From Clitopilus passeckerianus (Eukaryota > Basidiomycota > Agaricomycetes > Agaricales > Entolomataceae), in the NCBI GenBank assembly GCA_944990035.1, contig CALYLX010000111.1, positions 1,054,001 through 1,118,000 of the forward strand: a stretch of 64,000 bases of DNA, written 5' to 3'. Under the pieces are notes generated by a model. It was not told the origin of the DNA and searched no databases. It saw only the letters and a list, made by a program, of their open reading frames with translations. The position numbers and the translations under genes are program-made. Below are positions 57,485-64,000 of the stretch, piece by piece (positions within the stretch are counted from its first letter, which is position 1; every line of letters starts with the position of its first letter).

Positions 57485-59445
57485 ATGCCAGCCAAAAAAT
57501 CCCTCTACCGCCAACCAGGCGCAAAACACTTCCAGCTCGTGCACCGCTCCCAACGCGATCCCCTCATTCACGATCCAGAAGCGAGTAAACACGTCTTGAA
57601 GGAATTCGAGCGGGAGAATGTCAAAAAGGTGCTTATCCTCATCCCCTCATCATTTCTCTCCTGGTTATAATCTAACCTGCAATGACAACAGGGCAAATCC
57701 CGCACAGACCTCGAATCCCTCCTCCCCTCTTCCCTCCTCTTGCACGACAAATCCCACAATGTAGGCGAAGCCTCCCTCTACGGGATCTACTACGACGATA
57801 CCGACTATGATTACATGCAACACCTGCGCCCTGTGGGTCTGCAGGAGGATGGGGTGGAGAGTGTTTTGATCGAGGCACCCTCTGCCTCTACCTCATCCAA
57901 TACCACCAAAGCGAAAGCGAAAGCAAAAGACAGTGCAGGAATAACCCTGAAAGAATCAGAGGAAGGGATTAAACTACCACCCGAATCCCTCCCCTCCCTC
58001 CACGAACTCCCCCCCTCCACGATCTACGACGCCCACCTCCCCATCCCAGCCTCCCTCGCCGGCCTCCAACCCGACATGGACCCGCACCTCCGGCAGGTCC
58101 TCGAGGCGCTGGAAGATGAGGCGTTCGTGGATGACGAGTTGGAGGATGACTTTTTCGGGGAGCTGGTTAAAGACGGAGAGAAAGGGGAGGATGGGGAGGG
58201 CGTTGAGTTTGAGTTTGAGGAGTGGGGCGTTGATGAGGAGGAGGATGTGAGGCAAGCGGAGGAAGGGAAGAAAACGCCATTATTGGAAGCTGGTGGGACG
58301 ACCACGAGCGAAGAAGAATCCGACGAAGCTGGGTGGGAGGAGCGTTTTAAGGCGTTCAAGAAATCTCAATCCTCTCGTCGAGCACACTTCTCCGACGACG
58401 AGGACGAGTTCGAATCCGAAGGCGGCGACACCATCGGCACGCTCCCCACCATCTCGATGAGTGTCGTGGGCGGGAAGAAAAGAAAAGGCCGACGAGCAGG
58501 TGGAGGGAGCGACGCGAGTGGGTATTCGATGAGTAGTAGTAGTATGTATAGGAACGAGGCGTTGCAGACGTTGGATGAGAGGTTTGATCAGGTTTGTCCT
58601 TTCCTCCCTCCTCCTCCTTCCCCTCTATTCTAATTATGCGTTTGGATAGATGATGATGAAAGAGTATGAAGACTTCGACTCCGACGAAGAACACGACGAA
58701 GGACACCACTCGGACGAAGACTCAGAAGAACCCCCCGCCCTCCTCACCTCCCGCACGGACTTTGAATCCATGATGAACGAATTCATGAATGAGCACGAAC
58801 TTCTAGGACGCAAGATCCGACCTAAACTCGCCGGTGACACCGGTGCTGAGAAGCTCGATACCCTCCGGCGGGCGATGGGGCTGGACGATCGGGTACGCGT
58901 TGCGGAGGGCGACTACGAAGGTGGAGAGGGCGAGGAGGAGGATGCGTGGATGCGGGAGGAGGAGGATAAGAAGGATAGGTGGGATTGTGAGACGATTTTG
59001 TGTAAGTGGTGAAGCGATTCAAAGAGAATGGAGGCTAATGAGAGGATAGCGACTTATTCGAATTTGGAGAATCATCCGAGGATTATTAGAGCGAGGGATG
59101 CTAGGAAGGTCGTCAAGATCAAGTTGGATCCGAAGACTGGGTTCCCTGTCGTTCAACAAGAAAGACAACCAGAGGTAGATGGTGATTCTGGGTCTGATAC
59201 TGATACTCGTGAGCACATTTGGCTAGTAAAACTGTGTAGCTAATCTCGCAACAGCCTCTAAAGTGACGATTACCCGACCGAAAGACGAAACCGCAGAAGA
59301 GAAACGAGCGCGTAAAGCAGCAGTGAAAGCCAACAAACAAGCACGTCGTGTCGAGAAGAAGAACACAAAGGAACAATTCGGCGCAGAAATAAAGCAGCAG
59401 ATGGAGACAGTGCGAAATAGAGAAACTCGATTGAAGAAATTGTAG
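57485..59445 (+). CDS. LTV1: LTV1, 40S ribosome biogenesis and export factor
   Basis: ATG at 57485 gives MPAKKSLYRQPGAKHFQLVH, RSQRDPLIHDPEASKHVL, the highly conserved Ltv1 N-terminus. An intron at about 57,629-57,692 joins NVKK to GKSRTDLESLL; then SLYGIYYDDTDYDYMQHLRP, also diagnostic. The middle is very acidic (EDEAFVDDELEDDFFGELV). After an intron at about 58,590-58,650 comes MMMKEYEDFDSDEEHDE, then SRTDFESMMNEFMNEHELLG and the conserved STYSNLENHPRIIRARD. The basic C-terminal helix is EEKRARKAAVKANKQARRVE, KKNTKEQFGAEIKQQ, with the end RETRLKKL. About 560 residues. Ltv1 holds uS3/uS10 in place on pre-40S particles until casein kinase releases it. Confidence 0.93.
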
Positions 59446-60178
59446 ATTAGGCACAGATACCATATGACATCAAACGAAATATATTTCATGTAAGATTGTC
59501 AACCTGCGAATGCATGGCCTTCCGCCACGGCGAATCATCGATAACGTCCTCAAAGAACTCGTCAAATGCGCAGGCGGGGCTTTACGAGACTGGCGGCGTT
59601 CACAAGTGTCGCTTCAATTTCCCCATAGATTTTAAAGAAAAAAAAACCTTCCCCTCCTCAGAACTTGAAAGTCTGTAAGGCATCCAAATGGTATGTGGCA
59701 CATCCTCGATTGCGCGTTTGAGACCGGCATCACTGATTCTCTATAGCTGAGAGGATACACCTACAGTACCTTCACATTATCAGCCACTTTGGAGCAAGGT
59801 AAGTCGCCGTCGTCGTTGTCACCAACGATGTCTCCCAACTCAAGTAGTCTATTGTATTTGGAAGCAACCAGCTGCAGTCAGAGCGTATTCCCACAGGCCT
59901 CAAGCGCCTTAGTTTGGTTTGGCTTGACTGGCGTTCGTCACGATTTGTCACGTAGATCAAGCCACTTTTAGAATTTACAATCATCCATGTTTGCGCTGCG
60001 AAGCTGAAGTTGTAGCGTCCCCCTCCTTCGAAGCATGCATATGCATGTAAGGTCTCCGCCAAAACCTTGGAGCTTGAAATTTGGTAGTACCCCTCGCTCA
60101 GGACTTGGCGGGCCTAGGCTGGCTTTTCACAGTCAAACAAAATTCGAACGTCAACTTCAAGTCCGATTTTCGTCGTCG
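59446..60178. other. Intergenic region downstream of LTV1
   Basis: No supported gene. The minus-strand open frame 59772-60062 begins with TTG, lacks a domain and is not linked by splice sites. Confidence 0.5.
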
Positions 60179-60799
60179 TTATCCTTGCCTGGCAGTGCTG
60201 AGGACGATAATGTGCTTGGGAGGCTGGATCAGAGAGAAAATCGACGTCTCTCCCTCCTCCTCACCGTCGTCTCCCACATTGGCTTGTGCGGCCTTCTCGA
60301 TGAGGTTTTTGCCTGGTTTTCAGTGGATCTTGTCGGTGACAACACGACTGTACTTCATTTCACCCGACAAGCCCACGTCACCCTAGACTCAGTCCATCAC
60401 TCCCCGAGTAATGCCATGTGACCGTTATCTTTTGAGTTCTTGAAGTACTTGTCTGAAAACACAGACTCCAAGGCAAAGTACGGCGTGTTGCCTTGTAAAT
60501 ATCTGATGTCAATGTTGGTCAGGTGCTCGAGCACGGGCTATCGCTATCTAAGATGAAAGGGCCAACGCCGGAGTTGAGGGGGGCTTCCAGCCAGAGCTTC
60601 TCCACTTCATCAGGCAGATGCGGCGTGCGGATGAGGGTTTAAACTTGGAGGACTAATATCGTTACCAGTTCACGTTTAAGATCGAGCGAGAGGGGGTATA
60701 GGTCATCGTTCTTTCCAAGTCAAACAATGCAAACTGATACTCTCTACGTAGAGCCATTATCTCGTCTTCAACTCCCTGCACGGTGCGTTTGATGTCCAT
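60179..60799 (-). pseudogene. Decayed protein-coding gene, family unknown
   Basis: Read 60799 to 60179, protein-like text continues across several frames. MDIKRTVQGVEDEIMALRRE, YQFALFDLE is followed by a frame change near 60710. Then NDDLYPLSLDLKREL runs into an in-frame TAA at 60639-60641, after which the same frame continues TLIRTPHLPDEVEKLWLEAP, LNSGVGPFIL. A one-base shift in a GGG run at 60534-60537 leads to VLEHLTNIDIRYLQGNTPYF, ALESVFSDKYFKNSKDNGH. Finally EMKYSRVVTDKIH is cut by TGA at 60320-60322 (TGG expected) before KPGKNLIEKAAQANVGDDG and SLIQPPKHIIVLSTARQG. No intron boundaries explain the breaks. I do not recognise the parent family. Confidence 0.45.
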
Positions 60800-61320
60800 A
60801 GAGAGTTGATAGTAGCTTCAATATCTCTCGGCAGTGCGTATAAACCTGGAAAGATTCCTTATTCTGTCAAAGAGCCCATCATGAGGTATTCAGAAAGCTA
60901 ACATTGAACCATAAACCTGATGTAAACGCAGCACGCGGTAGACGCAAGATAGAAATGATCCTGCGGAAGTAAAATAGGAATCGATCTCCAGCACGCGGGA
61001 AAGGCAAGTTATGGCAGATGAATTGGGGTCACGGTTTTAAGCTAAGCCAAAACAATATGTGCTTAAGCGCCTGGTCCGGCCAATGGGAGGAGATGCCGGG
61101 CGTTTAAGGTCGATTGTTTGGCTGCACTGAAAAGTCCCACCTCCCGGTGTGTTAGGAACGATCCTCGACACGCGGCAGGAGCAAGGCTATGAACGGTCTC
61201 CCGGTCGAGCTGGTGGACACTTAAAGATAGCGTGGCTGGAGGCGCTCCTCTGTCCATTTAAACACTACCCTTTTTCTATAGGTGCATCATCGACCTTTAC
61301 CTTCTAACTCGGGCTGGATC
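60800..61320. other. Intergenic region upstream of the PARP-like gene
   Basis: No gene seen. The motif CAGCACGCGG occurs twice (near 60931 and 60991), and a related CACGCGGCAGG occurs near 61168. An ATTTAAA element about 65 nt before the ATG at 61321 may be the TATA box. Confidence 0.45.
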
Positions 61321-62342
61321 ATGTCCAAAGATCTCTGCCTTGTTTGCGGCAAGCGTCCTAAACGAGAGAATTTCCAGTTCTGCTCCGATAGATGCACGGA
61401 CCAGATGGCTTCGAAGAAACACCCGCAGCTATTACGCATCCCCAAGGACCACGTCATGTATGAGGACGGTGAGTGCCTGAACTCTCGATCATCGTAGTTT
61501 TGGAACCAATACGACTTGCTGTTCGCGAGTGGAGAAGAAGTTCAACGACGGCTGGCACGATAATTCGCATGATGTGCCCGTTATCGGCAAGATGTATCTC
61601 CTTACCTGGCCTCGCGCTATGAGGGCATCGTTTGAGGAGTACCGGTATGTTGTTCAAGCTGTGAGCAGCTGAAGGCCTGATGAAAGCGTCAGGGATGATG
61701 TCGCGAAAAAGCGGAAGACGCCCAAGAACAAGCCCAAGGAGCGCAAGCTGTTCAGATCTGAAAGACGCGAATGTCGTCTTGGAGAGACGGGAGACAACAT
61801 GCTGATGTGCAAGAGCTCTACTTGCAGACTCTGTCGGGCGATTGAGACTGGCTTCAAGGCGAGCCTGGAATATAAACGCTCGGTGGCTAAATCGAGGTGG
61901 GTTTTTCCGAATTGCTGTACTTCTATCTCCTGGCTTTACGATACGCTGTAGGGTGGGCGTTCGGTTTGGCGCTGGCGTTTACATGGCTCCCAGCTCGAAC
62001 AAGTTTGTGGCTCTCTTCTGAATTTATCCGCGCAACGCTGATGTGGAATCCACAGAGCATTCGAATACGCTAAGAATCGCGATAAAAGTGTCAAGTATCG
62101 CGCAGTTCTCGTCACCCGCACCGTCCTAGGGAGAGTGCAGGACGTGCCCAAAGAGGACCCTTCACTCGTAAAACCAGAAAGTGGCTACGACTCGGTCAGT
62201 TCTTCCATGTGGCTTAAGGCTTGACTCTCAGTCTCATTGACAGGTCCGTGGACGGGCGAACGGTGGTGGGTCCATGGAATATGTTGTCTACAATGAGGAC
62301 GCTGTTCGCCCAGCGTATCTAGTGATGTTGAAAACAAAGTAG
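61321..62342 (+). CDS. PARP-fold ADP-ribosyltransferase-like protein with N-terminal Cys motif, catalytic His motif apparently lost
   Basis: Six exons (61321-61468, 61530-61644, 61693-61896, 61952-62002, 62056-62194, 62244-62342), all GT-AG and in phase, encode about 251 residues. The N-terminus MSKDLCLVCGKRPKRENFQF, CSDRC is a compact CxxC...CxxxC zinc-binding-type motif. The C-terminal half matches small fungal PARP-like domains: MCKSSTCRLCRAIETGFKAS, VGVRFGAGVYMAPSSNKAFE (Tyr of the H-Y-E triad), AVLVTRTVLGRVQDVPKED, GYDSVRG and MEYVVYNEDAVRPAYLVML (Glu of the triad). Where relatives usually have F-H-G-T before R-x-C-x-L-G, this protein reads LFRSERRECRLG. The nicotinamide-ribose-binding His-Gly therefore seems absent. 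Enzymatic activity is doubtful; NAD or ADP-ribose binding remains possible. Family call firm for the fold, inferred for function. Confidence 0.75.
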
Positions 62343-62937
62343 TGGGTGGTAATATCTGGGTTCCCGATTGGCATGCTGGTAGTTGTAGCCACGGTGGCCG
62401 AAACTCCTGCCCGTGTGCGACTGCTCACGCGCCGGATACTGTGGTTCGACTATATCTCTTTCCAACTTTTGGCGACAGGGACCGTAACCTAGCTTACTAT
62501 CACATATCCCCCGGAGAAACATGGCCAGAGCAAGCTTAACTATTTTATTTTTCTTCAGTAACTTGGTTCTTATTTAGAATATGATATTATCGTCGTTTGG
62601 GAACTCCGGGGATGGGGAGCTTGCAAGTATCCGACTCAAGTAGCAAATAACTATTCCGGAGTGCAACTCTTGAATGCGAAATGGAGTTCCTTTGCTAATA
62701 GCTCATATCAAGCGTGACCTTGGCTGGGCTGTGATATTCAGGTTTATACCGCCAAGTAGGCTTTAATTCGTAGTGATCTCTATGGTACCGTTCAGACAAG
62801 TAAGCAGCGGCAGTTCATTGATTCTACTCCAGGATAACACGGATGAACTGGATACACCGTGACATTTGCCTGGGCAGGCTGTATCGCCGCAGCGGGTGGC
62901 CGGAAGGAAAGTGTGATTCCATCACCGTAAGCCATGA
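62343..62937. other. Intergenic, convergent 3' ends
   Basis: No supported gene; short open frames only. Confidence 0.5.
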
Positions 62938-63498
62938 TTACGGCCAGAAGTACCAAATTAGGTACATAGTAAGTAGCGGCATGATCGGTAGAATGATCGC
63001 CGGAACATTTGGGCCAGCAGCTGTCCCAGCAGAGCTCGTATAAGGGAGAGATGTCGAGTTCGGAGCTGGTGGGGAGACGGGAAAGTTGAATGTTTGGGGT
63101 GGTTGGAATGACCCAATCTCGGGTGCAAGACGTTGCGATGCAGATGATGAAGACGATTCTGCACCAAAAGCTGCCTGTTCTGGTGGCAACGGGGTATATC
63201 CGCTAGCGGCTAGCGGTGAAAGCGGATTTGAAGCCTCCATGAGGGGAGAATTGAGGATAAGGTCGTGGATCTTTGACGCAAGCAGAGCAGGATCTGCAGG
63301 ATTTTCTCCGTCTTCACTGTAAGCTCCTCGTTGTCGTGACACTTCATCATGAGAGCCACCAGACTTCCACCCTCTCCTGACTCTCCCAACAACGTCTCCA
63401 AAGGCGCTGGAGAAACCCAAGGAGAAATAGGATGAGGACTACGTGCCCTCTATGTTGGTCGTCGCTTTTGTGTCATTATGGGTATCTGTCGGCGCCAT
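62938..63498 (-). CDS. Small hypothetical protein with C-terminal membrane helix
   Basis: The main open frame encodes AFGDVVGRVRRGWKSGGSHD, LLASKIHDLILNSPLMEASN, a Ser/Pro-rich middle and a hydrophobic C-terminus IILPIMPLLTMYLIWYFWP, stop 62938-62940. That is the layout of a tail-anchored membrane protein. The frame has no ATG of its own at the 5' end. A candidate first exon (ATG at 63498, MAPTDTHNDTKATTNIEGT) can be joined by a GTAGTC...CTCCAG intron of only 36 nt, which is short, so the start is uncertain. About 170 residues. Family not recognised. Confidence 0.5.
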
Positions 63499-63753
63499 AA
63501 TTCGTTAGCGTTTGGTACAGAATACATATAAAACGGCCACTTGCACCTTGATTAGGCTGGGTATACAAAGATGAGAAGAACATCGCCATGCAGGAGGCAA
63601 CGTTGAGGCGAGCAGGACGAGGACAAAGAATATGTCGATTAGGTAAGCACACCGCAACGAACTTTAAGCGTCAATTCTGCGTTCATACCGGATTTATATG
63701 GGTACAGATGTACTCCTATTGCTGTCTACAGCATCTGTGAGTAGCTACAGTTC

Positions 63754-64000
63754 TTATTTCCGCTCTAATACAAGTTGATGCACTCGTCTTGTGACCCTGT
63801 ATCCCCGAGATTGAGCAGGATCGCGAACATACGCCTCCAAAACCCCCAAACGCGCAGCATAACTAGCGTTACCAAAATCGAAAGTAATGAGATCCTATTC
63901 CGTAGACATTATAGCCTTGATCAAGGACTTCCCATCATCGTGCCTACTTTAGGTTCTGGCGTGGGTTTCTCCCATAAGTTGGCTTCCGAAGAATGAAAGT
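63754..64000 (-). CDS. 3' end of an unknown minus-strand gene (partial)
   Basis: Runs in from the right edge. An exon ending EANLWEKPTPEPK (GTAGGC donor near 63,950) splices at GAATAG to DLITFDFGNASYAARLGVLE, AYVRDPAQSRGYRVTRRVHQ, LVLERK, with stop TAA at 63754-63756. Frame and splice phase agree and the text looks genuinely coding, but too little is present to name a family. Confidence 0.5.

Noticed and set aside
63586..63760. Plus-strand ATG with a spliceable second exon (MQEATLRRAGRGQRICRL then DVLLLLSTAS)
   Set aside because: It runs head-on into a better-supported minus-strand gene end at 63754 and no continuation was found.

Overview
This window is nuclear DNA from a filamentous basidiomycete fungus, most likely an Agaricomycete. 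The genes are dense. Nearly all are broken by many short GT-AG introns (about 50-60 nt). Neighbouring genes are often divergent with very short shared promoters, or convergent with short shared 3' ends. Several proteins (the PH-SMP tether with its long proline/serine tail, the F-box-like protein, the serine-rich protein at 20-23 kb) have the look of agaric proteins. No rRNA, tRNA, CRISPR array or intact transposon was recognised. All gene models were read by eye from reading frames and splice sites, so exon ends are approximate unless stated.

Layout. 1-8.6 kb, minus strand: the 5' end of VPS33, the complete lysophospholipase NTE1, and a mitochondrially targeted isocitrate-lyase-family enzyme (probably 2-methylisocitrate lyase). 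8.8-23.4 kb, plus strand: a large E2 ubiquitin-conjugating protein with a Cys-rich zinc-binding region, two conserved-looking unknowns, the NVJ2-type PH-SMP lipid-transfer protein, and a long disordered protein. 23.5-28.4 kb, minus strand: a golgin-like coiled-coil protein and a G-protein beta subunit. 28.4-31.2 kb is gene-poor. 31.2-33.6 kb holds three tiny, heavily spliced genes: two single-dsRBD proteins (75 and 80 aa) and a 69-aa one-helix membrane protein.

33.7-42 kb: SAD1 (splicing pseudo-deubiquitinase), RSM22/METTL17, uL1m, mL40 and COP9 subunit CSN2, in divergent and convergent pairs. Three of these five serve the mitochondrial ribosome. 42.4-50 kb: the FYVE/CCT/PIP kinase FAB1. 50.2-57 kb, minus strand: TAF2 fused at its C-terminus to three bromodomain modules. 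57.5-59.4 kb: LTV1 (40S ribosome assembly). 59.4-61.3 kb: intergenic DNA with a decayed minus-strand gene. 61.3-62.3 kb: a PARP-fold ADP-ribosyltransferase-like protein that appears to lack the catalytic His motif. 62.9-64 kb: a small tail-anchored-looking protein and the 3' end of an unknown gene.

How the genes fit together. Most are housekeeping genes: endolysosomal traffic and phosphoinositides (VPS33, FAB1, NVJ2), ER lipid turnover (NTE1), mitochondrial translation (RSM22, uL1m, mL40), gene expression (TAF2, SAD1, LTV1, CSN2) and signalling (G-beta). The most unusual items are the TAF2-triple-bromodomain fusion, the inactive-looking PARP-like protein with its N-terminal zinc motif, the pair of mini dsRBD genes, and the E2 with a built-in zinc region.
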